The notes: a model not told the origin generated them from the letters alone. 64,000 nucleotides of DNA from Rhodopseudomonas palustris (GCF_007005445.1 NZ_CP041387.1:62001-126000), one strand, 5' to 3'; shown: positions 19,302 to 28,841, counted from the stretch's first letter. Made by a program: numbers and translations.

Positions 19302-20156
19302 ATGGCCACGGCGCACGTCAAGCACCACGACTACCACCTCGTCGATCCGAGCCCGTGGCCGTTCGTCGGCTCGGTGTCGGCGTTCGTCATGGCGCTCGGC
19401 GCGGTCGCCTGGATGCACCAGATGTTCCAGGGCGCCCCGATGGTGTTCGGCATCGGCGTGGTCGGCGTGCTCTACACCATGGCGAGCTGGTGGAGCGACG
19501 TGATCCGCGAGGCCGAGTATCAGCACGACCACACCCGGGTGGTGCAGCTCAGCCACCGCTACGGCATGATCCTGTTCATCGCCTCGGAGGTGATGTTCTT
19601 CGTCGCCTGGTTCTGGGCCTACTTCAACGCGGCGCTGTTCCCGGCCGATCCGGTGCACGCCGCCCGCGCCGAACTGTTCGGCGGGGTGTGGCCGCCGAAG
19701 GGGATCGAAACGTTCGATCCGTGGCATCTGCCGCTGCTCAACACGCTGATCCTGCTGACCTCCGGCACCACGGTGACCTGGGCGCACCACGCCCTGCTGC
19801 ACAACGACCGCAAGGGGCTGAAGCAGGGGCTGATCTTCACCATCCTGCTCGGCGCGACGTTCTCCTGCGTGCAGGTCTACGAATACACCCACGCCAGCTT
19901 CTCGTTCGCCGGCAACGTCTACGGCGCCACCTTCTTCATGGCGACTGGCTTCCACGGGTTCCACGTGCTGGTCGGCACCATCTTCCTGCTGGTGTGCCTG
20001 ATCCGCGCCTATGCCGGTCACTTCACGCCGAAGCAGCATCTCGGCTTCGAGTTTGCCGCCTGGTACTGGCATTTCGTCGACGTGGTGTGGCTGTTCCTGT
20101 TCGTCTGCATCTACGTCTGGGGCCATGGCGCCTCGACCATGGCGCACGGCGGCTGA
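19302..20156 (+). CDS. coxC: Cytochrome c oxidase subunit III
   Basis: The 284-residue seven-helix subunit III stabilises subunit I and its proton uptake. Family sequence includes [17 protein letters not shown] at the N-terminus, [55 protein letters not shown] and the C-terminal [20 protein letters not shown] precedes the start. It is followed by a weak hairpin (GGGCGG 20176-20181 with CCGCCC 20191-20196, then TGTTTT) and an interspersed repeat. Confidence 0.96.
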   Translation: MATAHVKHHDYHLVDPSPWPFVGSVSAFVMALGAVAWMHQMFQGAPMVFGIGVVGVLYTMASWWSDVIREAEYQHDHTRVVQLSHRYGMILFIASEVMFFVAWFWAYFNAALFPADPVHAARAELFGGVWPPKGIETFDPWHLPLLNTLILLTSGTTVTWAHHALLHNDRKGLKQGLIFTILLGATFSCVQVYEYTHASFSFAGNVYGATFFMATGFHGFHVLVGTIFLLVCLIRAYAGHFTPKQHLGFEFAAWYWHFVDVVWLFLFVCIYVWGHGASTMAHGG

Positions 20157-20239
20157 GCCGGGCCGATACGCAGAAGGGCGGCTTGCACGACCGCCCGCCG
20201 TGTTTTCAAGGCTGAACGATGATGAGCCGACACGAATCC

Positions 20240-20324
20240 GTCATGGCGAGGAGCGAAGCGACGAAGCAATCCAGGAACGCCGGGCACCGGGGCCTGGATT
20301 GCTTCGCCTTCGGCTCGCAATGAC
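20240..20324. repeat. Interspersed palindromic repeat overlapping the DUF983 start
   Basis: Arms GTCATGGCGAGGAGCGAAGC.. (20240-20275) and CCTGGATTGCTTCG..GCAATGAC (20293-20324) are inverted copies of the family also seen at 2929-3043. The right arm supplies the ATG (20320-20322) that starts the next gene. Confidence 0.8.
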
Positions 20325-20715
20325 GGAGCGGATTGACCAGGCTCCCACCGTTCTGCGGAGTGCGCTGCGCGGCGTGGCCTGCCGTTGTCCGCGCTGCGGC
20401 GAGGGGCGGCTGTATGCCGGATTCCTGACGCTGGCGCCGCGCTGCGAGGTTTGCGATCTCGACTTCGGCTTCACCGACGTCGGCGACGGTGCTGCGGTGT
20501 TCACCATCCTGATCGGCGGCGCGATCGTGGTGCTGTGCGCCCTGATCGTCGAGGTGAAATATCAACCGCCGTTCTGGCTGCATGCGGTGCTGTGGCTGCC
20601 GCTGGTGCTGGTCACCACGCTGCTGCCGCTGCGTTCGATCAAGGGACTGTTGATTGCGCTGCAATTCCATCACAAGGCGCAGGAGGGCCGGCTGGCCGGT
20701 CGCGAGCCGCAATGA
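20320..20715 (+). CDS. DUF983 family membrane protein
   Basis: The 131-residue protein has the DUF983 zinc-ribbon-like pattern CRCPRCGEGRLY and RCEVCDLDFGF, that is CPxCxxG then CxxC, followed by two membrane helices (about 60-80 and 88-106). DUF983 genes lie between coxC and surf1 in many alphaproteobacteria, so an oxidase-assembly role is likely but not shown. The start codon is inside an interspersed repeat, and no good ribosome site precedes it. It overlaps surf1 by ATGA at 20712-20715. Confidence 0.85.
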   Translation: MTERIDQAPTVLRSALRGVACRCPRCGEGRLYAGFLTLAPRCEVCDLDFGFTDVGDGAAVFTILIGGAIVVLCALIVEVKYQPPFWLHAVLWLPLVLVTTLLPLRSIKGLLIALQFHHKAQEGRLAGREPQ

Positions 20716-21491
20716 CGGCCGCGGCGCGCCGGCGCGGCATCGCCGGGATGAGCCTGATCGCCTTGACGATGGTGGCGGTGCTGCTGTCGCTCGGGTTCTG
20801 GCAGATGCAGCGGCGCGACGAGAAGCATCGGCTGATCAGGGCCCTGCACGAGCGCCTGGCTGCCGAGCCGGCGGCGCTGCCCATCGCGCGCGACTGGCCG
20901 GTACTCGATCCGGCCCATGACGAGTTCCGCCGGGTCCGCTTCATCGCGACCTATCGGAAGCTGCCGGACGCGATGGTGTATTCGTCCGGCTCGGCGGTGC
21001 GGGACGACGTCGCCGGACCCGGCACCTGGGCGTTCCTGCCGGCACGGTTGCCGGATGGCCGCACGATTGTGATCAATGCCGGATTCGTCCCCAACACCAT
21101 GCAGCAGCGCGGCACCGAGGATCGCGCGATCGCGCCGTTGCTCACCGGCGAGCCGGCGACGCTGACCGGCTATTTGCGGTTTCCCGAGCACCCCGGCCTG
21201 TTCGCCGCTTCGCCTAACGTCGACAAGCGACTCTGGTTCACCCGCGACGTCCCGGCGATGGCCGCCGCGCTCGGTTGGGACCGACCGGCCGAACTGGCGC
21301 CGTTCTACGTCGATTTGGAAGCGCCGGTACCCGCGAGCGGCGTGCCGAAGCCTGGGCCGCTGGGCGTACATCTGCGCGACAACCATCTGCAATACGCGAT
21401 CACTTGGTTTGGCCTGGCGCTGGCGGTTGCGGTCGCATTCGCGTTCTGGCTGCACGGCCAGCGGCGGCGTTCCGCCCCCGTGCCCGGTTGA
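20712..21491 (+). CDS. SURF1-family oxidase assembly protein
   Basis: The 259-residue SURF1 (Shy1) protein assists haem a insertion in cytochrome c oxidase. It has two membrane helices (about 11-31 and near the C-terminus, ITWFGLALAVAVAFAFWL) with a periplasmic domain between them. Conserved family elements include LSLGFWQMQRRDEK, TWAFLPARLPDGRTIVINAGFVP and the NNHLQYAITWFGLA-like end (DNHLQYAITWFG). Coupled to the DUF983 gene; it closes the cox cluster. Confidence 0.93.
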   Translation: MTAAARRRGIAGMSLIALTMVAVLLSLGFWQMQRRDEKHRLIRALHERLAAEPAALPIARDWPVLDPAHDEFRRVRFIATYRKLPDAMVYSSGSAVRDDVAGPGTWAFLPARLPDGRTIVINAGFVPNTMQQRGTEDRAIAPLLTGEPATLTGYLRFPEHPGLFAASPNVDKRLWFTRDVPAMAAALGWDRPAELAPFYVDLEAPVPASGVPKPGPLGVHLRDNHLQYAITWFGLALAVAVAFAFWLHGQRRRSAPVPG

Positions 21492-21582
21492 CGCCGCGGG
21501 CTTGGCCGGCTCCCGGCATATCGTGTAGGATCTCCTGCAAGCATTGGTCCGGTTCAGTCCTTGTGGGCCCAGGAGCCACCTC

Positions 21583-21813
21583 ATGCCGTCAAGCTATAGC
21601 TACTCGGTCATTCTCGAGCCCCAGGAAGGCGGCGGTTTCACGGTGCTCGTCCCGGCGCTTCCAGAGGTCGTGACGGAGGGGGACACCGAGCAGGAAGCGC
21701 TGGCTAACGCCGAGGAGGCGATCCGTGCAGTCCTCGCCTACCGACGGGACCAGGGAAGGGCGCCTCCATCCGATGCCCATCCCGAAATTCGCTACGTGAC
21801 CGTAGCTGCCTGA
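21583..21813 (+). CDS. hicB: HicB-family antitoxin
   Basis: The 76-residue protein begins with the HicB partial RNase H-like fold: YSVILEPQEGGGFTVLVPALPEVVTEGDTEQEALANAEEAI. It would bind and neutralise HicA and probably autoregulate the pair. No separate C-terminal ribbon-helix-helix is seen, so it is a short HicB. AGGAG precedes the ATG at 21583. The hicA toxin follows with one base between stop and start. The order hicB-hicA is the reverse of E. coli hicAB but common in other bacteria. Confidence 0.87.
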   Translation: MPSSYSYSVILEPQEGGGFTVLVPALPEVVTEGDTEQEALANAEEAIRAVLAYRRDQGRAPPSDAHPEIRYVTVAA

Positions 21814-21814
21814 C

Positions 21815-22051
21815 ATGGGCGACGGCCGGCTGCCAGTCATCGGCGGCAGGCGGGTGATCCAGGCGCTCATGAGAACGGGTTTTGTCGTCGATCGGATCGT
21901 TGGCAGCCACCATGTTCTGGTCTATCCGGGCGATCCGGCGCGCACCGTGACGGTTCCGGTCCATGCAGGACGAGATCTGAAGCCGGGCACGCTGCGATCG
22001 ATTATCCGGCAGACCGGGCTGACGGTGGAGGAGTTCAACGACCTTCTTTGA
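21815..22051 (+). CDS. hicA: HicA-family mRNA interferase toxin
   Basis: The 78-residue YcfA/HicA protein has the dsRBD-like fold: RRVIQALMRTGFVVDRIVGSHHVLVY, where GSHH contains the catalytic His, then TVPVHAGRDLKPGTLRSIIRQTGLTVEEF. HicA cleaves mRNA when free of HicB. The key His is intact, so the toxin could be active. The pair lies between surf1 and thrC. Confidence 0.88.
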   Translation: MGDGRLPVIGGRRVIQALMRTGFVVDRIVGSHHVLVYPGDPARTVTVPVHAGRDLKPGTLRSIIRQTGLTVEEFNDLL

Positions 22052-22258
22052 AGCGGCGTCACCCCTGCTGCATAGGGGGCAACGTGCAGCGACAATGTCC
22101 CGTTGCCGGTCAGAGCCACGATCGGGGGCTTCTCCGCGGGCAGCGATTTCCCCTGCGCCTCAAACTCCTTTATGGTGAGGCCGATTTCACCCGCGCGTGA
22201 GACTGAACTCGATCAATATCAAAGGCTTGGGCGTTAGGCCGGGCCTTTGGAGGCACCC

Positions 22259-23677
22259 TTGACGACCTATGTTTCGACCCGGGGCGATGCCCCGCGCCTC
22301 GGCTTTTGCGACGTGATGCTGACCGGGCTCGCCCGCGACGGCGGGCTTTACATCCCTGAAGTCTGGCCGCAGCTCACCCCCGACACCATTACCAGCCTGT
22401 TCGGCCGGCCGTATTGGGAGGTCGCCGTCGAGGTGATCCGGCCGTTCGTCGCCGGCGAGATTTCCGACGCCGAACTCGGCCGCATGGCCAACGAGGCCTA
22501 CGCCACCTTCCGCCATCCCGCGGTGGTGCCGCTGCGCCAGACCGGCCCGAGCCAGTTCGTGCTCGAGCTGTTCCACGGCCCGACGCTGGCGTTCAAGGAC
22601 GTCGCGATGCAGCTGCTGTCGCGGCTGATGGATCATGTGCTGGAGAAGCGCAAGCAGCGCACCACCATCGTGGTGGCGACCTCCGGCGACACCGGCGGTG
22701 CCGCGGTCGACGCCTTCGCCAACCTGAACAATGTCGACCTCGTCGTGCTGTTTCCGCACGGCCGGATCTCCGACGTGCAGCGGATGATGATGACGACGTC
22801 CGGCGCGTCGAACGTGCATCCGTTGGCGATCGAAGGCCATTTCGACGATTGTCAGGCGATCGTGAAGGCGCTGTTCAATCACCACAAATTCCGCGATCAG
22901 GTGGCGCTGTCCGGCGTCAACTCGATCAATTGGGCGCGGATCGTCGCGCAGGTGGTGTACTATTTCACCAGCGCGGTGGCGCTCGGCGCGCCCAACCGGC
23001 TGGTCGACTTCACCGTGCCGACCGGCAATTTCGGCGACATCTTCGCCGGCTACGTCGCCAAGAAGATGGGCCTGCCGGTACGCCGGCTGAAGATCGCCGC
23101 CAACGTCAACGACATTCTCGTCCGCACCCTGAAGACCGGGATCTACGAGGTCCGCGAGGTTCATGCCACCCGTTCGCCGTCGATGGACATCCAGGTGTCG
23201 TCGAATTTCGAGCGATTGCTGTTCGAAGCCTCCGGCCGCGACGCCGCGCTGATTCGCTCGCTGATGGGTTCGCTGCATCAGTCCGGCCGCTTCGTGCTGC
23301 CGGATGCGGTGCTGGCCGCGGTGCGCGACGAATTCGATGCCGGTCGCGCCGACGAGGCGGAAACCGAATCCGCGATTCGTGCCGCCTGGCGCGAGGCCGG
23401 TGACCTGATCGACCCGCACACCGCGGTGGCGCTGGCGGTGGCCGACCGCGACACCACCGATTCGACCGTGCCGAACATCGTGCTGTCGACTGCCCACGCC
23501 GCAAAGTTCCCGGACGCGGTCGAAGCCGCCTGCGGCATCCGGCCGGAGCTGCCGGCCTGGCTCGACGGGCTGATGAGCAAGCCGGAATCGATCAAGATCA
23601 TGCCGCGCGATCCGGTCGCGATCGAACGTCACGTGCTGGCGGTCAGCCGTGCCGCCAAGCAAGGAGCAGCCGGATGA
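22259..23677 (+). CDS. thrC: Threonine synthase
   Basis: The 472-residue PLP enzyme converts O-phosphohomoserine to threonine. The N-terminus TTYVSTRGDAPRLGFCDVML and the PLP Lys in PTLAFKDVAMQLL are diagnostic, with the ligand loop VATSGDTGGAAVDAF and SGVNSINWARIVAQVVYY. The predicted start is TTG 22259, preceded by GGAGG at 22249-22253; another TTG at 22247 is in frame but closer to the ribosome site. The stop overlaps the M16 protease start (ATGA). The pair thrC-M16 is typical after surf1 in alphaproteobacteria. Confidence 0.92.
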   Translation: MTTYVSTRGDAPRLGFCDVMLTGLARDGGLYIPEVWPQLTPDTITSLFGRPYWEVAVEVIRPFVAGEISDAELGRMANEAYATFRHPAVVPLRQTGPSQFVLELFHGPTLAFKDVAMQLLSRLMDHVLEKRKQRTTIVVATSGDTGGAAVDAFANLNNVDLVVLFPHGRISDVQRMMMTTSGASNVHPLAIEGHFDDCQAIVKALFNHHKFRDQVALSGVNSINWARIVAQVVYYFTSAVALGAPNRLVDFTVPTGNFGDIFAGYVAKKMGLPVRRLKIAANVNDILVRTLKTGIYEVREVHATRSPSMDIQVSSNFERLLFEASGRDAALIRSLMGSLHQSGRFVLPDAVLAAVRDEFDAGRADEAETESAIRAAWREAGDLIDPHTAVALAVADRDTTDSTVPNIVLSTAHAAKFPDAVEAACGIRPELPAWLDGLMSKPESIKIMPRDPVAIERHVLAVSRAAKQGAAG

Positions 23678-24963
23678 CCGTCGAAGTCAGCAAACTTCCT
23701 TCTGGCCTGACGGTGGTCACCGACACCATGCCGCATCTCGAGACGGCCTCGCTCGGGGTCTGGACCGGGGTCGGCGGCCGCGACGAAAAGCCCGACGAAC
23801 ACGGCATTTCGCATCTGCTGGAGCACATGGCGTTCAAGGGCACCACGCGCCGCAGCTCGCGCGAGATCGCCGAGGAGATCGAGGCGGTGGGCGGCGATCT
23901 CAACGCCGGCACTTCGACCGAGACCACGGCGTATTACGCGCGGGTGATGAAGGCCGATGTGCCGCTGGCGCTCGACGTGTTGTCCGACATCCTCGCCAAT
24001 CCGTCGTTCGAGGCCGAAGAGCTCGAACGCGAGAAGAGCGTGATCGTGCAGGAGATCGGTGCCTCGCAGGATACGCCCGACGACGTCGTGTTCGAGTACC
24101 TCAACGAGCTGTGCTACCCGGAGCAGCCGATCGGCCGGTCTCTGCTCGGCACTGCCAAGACGCTGAAGAACTTCAGCCGCGAGAAGCTGCAATCCTACCT
24201 GTCGACGCATTATCGCGGGCCCGACATGGTGGTGGCGGCGGCCGGCGCGGTCGATCACGCCCGCATCATCGAAGAGGTGTCGCACCGCTTCGCCAGTTTC
24301 GACGCCACGCCGGCACCGAAGCCGCAGCCTGCAATGTTCGGGGCCGGCGGCTCCCGCGTGGTGCATCGCGATCTCGAACAGGCGCATCTGACGCTGGCGC
24401 TGGAGGGGTTGCCGCAAGGCGCGCCGACGCTGTTCAGCATGCAGGTGTTCACCAATATCCTCGGCGGCGGAATGTCGTCGCGGCTGTTCCAGGAGGTGCG
24501 GGAAAAGCGCGGGCTGTGCTACTCGATCTACACCTTCCACGCGCCCTACAGCGATACCGGATTCTTCGGGCTCTACACCGGCACTGATCCGGCCGATGCG
24601 CCGGAGATGATGGAAGTGATCGTGGACGTCATCAATGACGCGGTCGACACCCTGACGGATGCGGAAATCTCCCGAGCCAAGGCCCAGATGAAGGCCGGGC
24701 TGCTGATGGCGCTGGAGAGCTGTTCGTCGCGTGCCGAACAGCTCGCGCGTCACATCCTGGCCTACGGACGGCCTTTGCCGGTCGACGAGCTGGTCGGGCG
24801 GATCGACGCCGTCACCATCGACACCGCGCGCGAGGCGGGCCGCACACTGCTGTCGCGCAGCCGGCCGGCGGTGGTGGCGCTCGGCAGCGGCCGCGGCCTC
24901 GACAGGGCGGTCGGGTTCGCTGAAGGCTTGACACAATCCAAGGCCAAGACGTCCTATCATTGA
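23674..24963 (+). CDS. M16 family zinc peptidase (processing-peptidase-like)
   Basis: The 429-residue protein resembles mitochondrial processing peptidase beta. The inverted zinc site HLLEH (HxxEH, about residues 46-50) is followed by the distal Glu in EEIEAVGGDLNAGTSTE, the second half has the glycine-rich loop ILGGGMSSRLFQEVREKRGL and the substrate Arg/Tyr pattern CYSIYTFH. Substrates of the bacterial enzymes are unclear. It overlaps thrC by four bases. The zinc site is complete, so it is expected to be active. Confidence 0.91.
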   Translation: MTVEVSKLPSGLTVVTDTMPHLETASLGVWTGVGGRDEKPDEHGISHLLEHMAFKGTTRRSSREIAEEIEAVGGDLNAGTSTETTAYYARVMKADVPLALDVLSDILANPSFEAEELEREKSVIVQEIGASQDTPDDVVFEYLNELCYPEQPIGRSLLGTAKTLKNFSREKLQSYLSTHYRGPDMVVAAAGAVDHARIIEEVSHRFASFDATPAPKPQPAMFGAGGSRVVHRDLEQAHLTLALEGLPQGAPTLFSMQVFTNILGGGMSSRLFQEVREKRGLCYSIYTFHAPYSDTGFFGLYTGTDPADAPEMMEVIVDVINDAVDTLTDAEISRAKAQMKAGLLMALESCSSRAEQLARHILAYGRPLPVDELVGRIDAVTIDTAREAGRTLLSRSRPAVVALGSGRGLDRAVGFAEGLTQSKAKTSYH

Positions 24964-25023
24964 GGTGACGCCGCGGCTGCGGCGTTCGGGGCCCGGCGAT
25001 CCCGCGGGCCGGGAGTGTCGTCC

Positions 25024-25611
25024 ATGGCGCTGTTTCGCATGCCGTCCGTCGGACCCGCCGCTCTGGCGCCGCGTGGCAACGGGTTGCTGCTGCGCGCCCC
25101 GCAGATGGCGGATTTTCCGCAATGGGCCGAGCTGCGCGAATACAGTCGGGCTTATCTGACGCCTTGGGAGCCGATCTGGCCGTCCGATGATTTGACGCGC
25201 TCCGGCTTTCGTCGCCGGTTGCGGCGCTACGCCGAGGATATTGCTGCCGACCGCTCCTATCCGTTTCTGGTGTTTCGGGAGGAGGACGGCCATTTGGTCG
25301 GCGGCGTCACCGTCGCCAATGTCCGCCGCGGCATCGTCCAGGCCGGCACCATCGGCTACTGGATCGGTCAGCCGTTCGGCCGACAGGGCTACATGACGGC
25401 TGCGTTGCGCGTGCTGCTGCCGACGCTGTTCGGCGAGCTCAATTTGCACCGCGTCGAGGCCGCCTGCATCCCCACCAATGCCCCGTCGATCCGGGTGCTG
25501 GAAAAATGCGGCTTCACCCGCGAAGGATTGGCGCGGCGCTATCTGTGCATCAACGGCGTCTGGCAGGACCATCTGCTGTTCGGCCTGCTGCACGAGGATT
25601 TCCGCGGTTGA
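25024..25611 (+). CDS. rimJ: GNAT acetyltransferase, RimJ type
   Basis: The 195-residue protein fits the RimJ/RimL family that acetylates N-terminal Ala/Ser of ribosomal proteins. Motif A is IGYWIGQPFGRQGYMTAALRVLL with the pyrophosphate-binding RQGYMT, and the ANAPSIRVLEKCGF-like motif (TNAPSIRVLEKCGF) follows. Start at ATG 25024 with GGGAG upstream; GTG 25015 is possible. It follows the M16 protease by 60 bases. The true substrate is not known from sequence. Confidence 0.87.
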   Translation: MALFRMPSVGPAALAPRGNGLLLRAPQMADFPQWAELREYSRAYLTPWEPIWPSDDLTRSGFRRRLRRYAEDIAADRSYPFLVFREEDGHLVGGVTVANVRRGIVQAGTIGYWIGQPFGRQGYMTAALRVLLPTLFGELNLHRVEAACIPTNAPSIRVLEKCGFTREGLARRYLCINGVWQDHLLFGLLHEDFRG

Positions 25612-25706
25612 TGCGGCTCGGCAGCGAACACCTGCGGCCTTTGGTTCGCCTGCATTGCTTTGCTATAACCCCGGCGGTCGAAACGGATTGCAGCCGGGTA
25701 GGGTGA

Positions 25707-26360
25707 ATGGTTCAGGAGATTGAACGGGCGGCGACGCGGCGCCGGGCTTTGCGTGCGGTGCAGGTCACTGTCGCGGTGGCGATCTGCGGTGCGGTGATGG
25801 CGGCGACCCCGGCGTGGTCGCAGTCGATTACCGATCGTTTCAAGAGCCTGTTCGGCGGCTCTTCGGAGCAAGAGCCACCGCCGAATGTCTCGGGCGGTCC
25901 GCCGGTCGAGAGCCAGCTCACCTGTCCGTCGGTAACGGTGCGCTCCGGCGCCTCGACCTATGCGATCGGACTGCCGGGCAAGGAAGCGGCCGGAGCCGAT
26001 CTTCGCTATCAGGCGGTGATCAGCCGCACAGCGCGCGAATGCAACCTCAACGGCGGCATCGTCACCGCCAAGATCGGCATCCAGGGTCGGATTATCGCCG
26101 GCCCGGCCGGGGCGCCGACCTCGGTCGATGTGCCGCTGCGCGTCGCGGTGGTGCAGGAAGGCGTATCGCCGAAGACGATCTTCACCAAGGCATATCGCAC
26201 CAGCGTGTCGATGCAGCCGGACGGCAGCGTGCCGTTCAGCCTGGTGGCCGAGGACGTCGCCTATCCGGCGCCATCGGTCTCCGACAACGATGCCTATGTG
26301 TTTTATGTCGGCTTCGATCCTCAGGCGCTGAAGCCGGAGCCGCGAAGCAGGCGGAAGTAA
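25707..26360 (+). CDS. Secreted protein of unknown function
   Basis: The 217-residue product has a signal peptide (hydrophobic about 18-34, cleavage near TPAWSQ-S). The mature region starts SITDRFKSLFGGSSEQEPPP and then a beta-rich domain with two Cys (LTCPSVTV and ECNLNGG) that could form a disulfide. The repeated pattern of strands (SVDVPLRVAVVQEG, TIFTKAYRTSVSMQP, YVFYVGFDP) suggests a periplasmic sandwich fold. I do not recognise a family; similar proteins occur in Nitrobacteraceae. It is separated from neighbours and may be monocistronic. Confidence 0.65.
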   Translation: MVQEIERAATRRRALRAVQVTVAVAICGAVMAATPAWSQSITDRFKSLFGGSSEQEPPPNVSGGPPVESQLTCPSVTVRSGASTYAIGLPGKEAAGADLRYQAVISRTARECNLNGGIVTAKIGIQGRIIAGPAGAPTSVDVPLRVAVVQEGVSPKTIFTKAYRTSVSMQPDGSVPFSLVAEDVAYPAPSVSDNDAYVFYVGFDPQALKPEPRSRRK

Positions 26361-26707
26361 GCGAGACGCCGCCCTTCACGTTCCCCGGAGGGGGGAGGGG
26401 TGCTCGCGCACCGAGCGGGGTGGGTTGGTGAGAACACCGAGAGGCATGCGCACGCCTGTTCCGGCGGGCTCGTTCCGCGCGTTAGAGCAGTTCTTCTTTT
26501 CATCGAATCAGAGTTGATCCGCACCGCCTGCCACACGCACAACCTCATGGTGAGGAGGCGCGTAGCGCCGTCGCCCAGCATCCTGCCCCGCAGGCGGCTG
26601 GTCGACCTTTCCTCTCCACGGGATGGCGGAGACGATCGGCAAATCAAACGAAAAAGGCCGGCGCGATCGCTCGCGCCGGCGTTTGATTGGGTCGAGGAGG
26701 CGTCGGC
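26361..26707. other. Intergenic region with broken repeats, between secreted-protein gene and atp operon
   Basis: These 347 bases hold remains of two interspersed repeats (26382-26432, GGAGGGGGGAGGGG type, and 26544-26600, CCTCATGGTGAGGAGGCGCG type that matches 2819-2859) and the atp terminator described separately. No gene is credible here. Confidence 0.6.
26642..26688 (-). terminator. Terminator of the atp operon
   Basis: A perfect 10-bp stem, GCCGGCGCGA (26657-26666) with TCGCGCCGGC (26671-26680), has a 4-base loop. On the minus strand it is followed by a T-run (26651-26655 are A). Outer arms AATCAAACG and CGTTTGATT pair as well. Confidence 0.88.
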
Positions 26708-27199
26708 TCAGTTGAGCTTGCCGCGGACTTCCTGGATGCCCTTGGTGACCAGCTCGTCGGCGAGGTTGCCCTTGACCGATTCGGACAGGATTCGCGAGGC
26801 CGCAGCCACGGCGGCCTCGGCGGCCGCCGCGCGGACGTCGGCGAGCGCCTGAGCTTCGGCGAGAGCGATCTTGCTTTCCGCGCTCTTGGTGCGGCGAGCG
26901 ACGAAGTCTTCCAGCTTGGCCTTGGCTTCCGCCGCGATCCGTTCGGCGTCAGCCTTGGCGCTTTCGACGATCGCCTGCGCTTCGCGTTCGGCAGAGGCAC
27001 GGCGCGCCCGATAGTCGGCGAGCAGCTTGGCGGCCTCGTCCTTCAGCTTGCGCGCTTCGTCCAGTTCCGCCTTGATCCGGTCCCGACGCTTGTCCAGCGC
27101 CTGCAGCACGGTGCGATGCACGCCCAGATAGGCGAACACGCCGAGCAGAATGACAAACGAAATCGCGACCCAGGTTTCTGCTTCTGCGAAGATTGCCAT
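26708..27199 (-). CDS. atpF: ATP synthase F0 subunit b
   Basis: The 163-residue peripheral-stalk subunit has one N-terminal membrane helix (about 8-28) then a long charged coiled coil ([20 protein letters not shown], and Ala-rich heptads) reaching F1. It is 4 bases after the b' gene. The pair b/b' (two homologous, non-identical copies) is typical of phototrophic and many other alphaproteobacteria. Confidence 0.92.
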   Translation of the reverse strand: MAIFAEAETWVAISFVILLGVFAYLGVHRTVLQALDKRRDRIKAELDEARKLKDEAAKLLADYRARRASAEREAQAIVESAKADAERIAAEAKAKLEDFVARRTKSAESKIALAEAQALADVRAAAAEAAVAAASRILSESVKGNLADELVTKGIQEVRGKLN

Positions 27200-27203
27200 C
27201 AGC

Positions 27204-27761
27204 TCAGCCCTTCAACGAAGCATCGACCGCGCCGTCCACCGCCTTGCCGTCCGGCGTGACGCCGGCGAGCTGCTGGACGATCGCCGAAGCGGCGTCCGAC
27301 GCGATGTTGCGCACGTTACCCATCGCCGCCGCACGGGTGGCCGCGATGGTCTTTTCGGCGTCGGCGAGCTTCGCCGCGAGCCGCTGTTCCAGAGTCTTCC
27401 GCTCGGCGTCCGCCTGCGCGTTGAGCTTCTCGCGGGTTTCGGCACCGATCGCCTGGGCCCGGGCGCGGGCATCGGCGAGTTCGGCCTCGTAGGCTTTCAG
27501 CGCGTCGTCCGCCTCGCCCTTCAGCTTCTGCGCCGCCGCCAGATCGCCGTCGATGGTCTTCTGCCGCTCTTCGATCACACCGCCGACGCGCGGCAGTGCG
27601 ATCTTGGAAACGATCAGGTAGAGCGCAACGAATGCGATCGCCAGCGACACCAGTTGCGAGGCAAAGGTTTCCTGCTGGAAGGGCGGGAACGGCGCCTTGT
27701 GGCCTCCGTCCGCTTCCGTGTGGGCAGTGCTGCCCTTGGCGTCGCCATGACCTTGAGCCAC
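27204..27761 (-). CDS. atpG: ATP synthase F0 subunit b'
   Basis: The 185-residue b' subunit has a Gly/His-rich N-terminal extension (about 1-35), a membrane helix (about 33-53) with [19 protein letters not shown], and a coiled coil beginning [17 protein letters not shown]. It pairs with b in the peripheral stalk. It lies between atpE and atpF; the symbol follows the b' naming used in phototrophs and should not be confused with F1 gamma. Confidence 0.9.
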   Translation of the reverse strand: MAQGHGDAKGSTAHTEADGGHKAPFPPFQQETFASQLVSLAIAFVALYLIVSKIALPRVGGVIEERQKTIDGDLAAAQKLKGEADDALKAYEAELADARARAQAIGAETREKLNAQADAERKTLEQRLAAKLADAEKTIAATRAAAMGNVRNIASDAASAIVQQLAGVTPDGKAVDGAVDASLKG

Positions 27762-27818
27762 GGGCTTCTCCTGTTCGGCCGGTCGCGACCCCGGAAGGTC
27801 AGGACCGGATTTTGGATC

Positions 27819-28046
27819 TTAGAGGGCGAACAGCAGCAGCAGCGCGATCAGCAGCGAGAAGATGCCGAGCGCTTCGGTCACCGCGAAGCCGAAAATCAGG
27901 TTGCCGAACTGACCCTGGGCAGCCGACGGATTGCGCACCGCAGCGGCGAGGTAGTTGCCGAAGATGATGCCCACGCCAGCGCCAGCGCCGCCCATGCCAA
28001 TGCAGGCAATACCAGCGCCAATGTACTTCGCGGCAATCGGATCCAT
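27819..28046 (-). CDS. atpE: ATP synthase F0 subunit c
   Basis: The 75-residue subunit c forms the rotor ring. Two membrane helices flank the polar loop AVRNPSAA; the proton-carrying carboxylate is E58 in VTEALGIF. The Gly-rich first helix [10 protein letters not shown] matches the ring-packing motif. Family length and no unusual ion-binding residues (no Na+ ligand pattern). Confidence 0.95.
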   Translation of the reverse strand: MDPIAAKYIGAGIACIGMGGAGAGVGIIFGNYLAAAVRNPSAAQGQFGNLIFGFAVTEALGIFSLLIALLLLFAL

Positions 28047-28094
28047 GTAACGAACTCCTGTTGGGGTTGGGTGTAGACGTTTGCGAGTGGGTCT

Positions 28095-28841
28095 TTAGTG
28101 GCCCGGATGAATTGCATCGTTGAGATAGATGCAAGTCAGAATGGCGAACACATAGGCCTGCAGGAACGCGACCAGCAGTTCGAGCGCGGTCAGCGCGATG
28201 GTCAGGCCGAGCGGCAGCACGGCGCCGAACCAGCCGACGACGCCGAGCGCGCCGAGCATCGCCACGAAGCTCGCGAACACCTTCAGCGCGATGTGGCCCG
28301 CCAGCATGTTGGCGAACAGACGCACGGAGTGCGAGACCGGCTTGAGGAAGAACGAGATCACTTCGATGAAGACGACCAGCGGCAGGATGTAGATCGGCAC
28401 GCCGGACGGAACGAACAGCTTGAAGAACTTCAGCCCGTTCTTCGAGAACCCGTAGATCAGCACCGTGAAGAACACCAACAGCGCCAGCGCGACGGTGACG
28501 ATCAGATGGCTCGACACCGTGAAGGTGTAGGGCACGATGCCGATCAGGTTCGACACCGCGATGAACATGAACAGCGAGAACACCAGCGGGAAGAACTTCA
28601 GCCCTTCCTTGCCGGCCGTCGACCGGATCATGTTGGCGACGAATTCGTAGGACAGCTCCGCGATCGACTGGAACCGGCCCGGCACCAATTGGCGGCCCGG
28701 CACCAGCATCAGGATGGCGATCAGCGCCACCGTGCCGAACATGTAGGCCGACGAATTGGTGAACGCGATTTCTTGTCCGCCAACGTGACCGAGGGTGAAG
28801 AGCTTGGTGATCTGGAACTGATGGATCGGATCGGCGGCCAT
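28095..28841 (-). CDS. atpB: ATP synthase F0 subunit a
   Basis: The 248-residue membrane subunit forms the proton half-channels against the c ring. The essential Arg is R174 in [14 protein letters not shown]. Other conserved stretches are [13 protein letters not shown] and [18 protein letters not shown]. It lies upstream of atpE and after atpI. Confidence 0.95.
   Translation of the reverse strand: MAADPIHQFQITKLFTLGHVGGQEIAFTNSSAYMFGTVALIAILMLVPGRQLVPGRFQSIAELSYEFVANMIRSTAGKEGLKFFPLVFSLFMFIAVSNLIGIVPYTFTVSSHLIVTVALALLVFFTVLIYGFSKNGLKFFKLFVPSGVPIYILPLVVFIEVISFFLKPVSHSVRLFANMLAGHIALKVFASFVAMLGALGVVGWFGAVLPLGLTIALTALELLVAFLQAYVFAILTCIYLNDAIHPGH

Noticed and set aside
22209..22222. Near-match to an FNR box (TCGATCAATATCAA) before thrC
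   Set aside because: One mismatch in the conserved arm and no reason for oxygen control of threonine synthase; likely chance.
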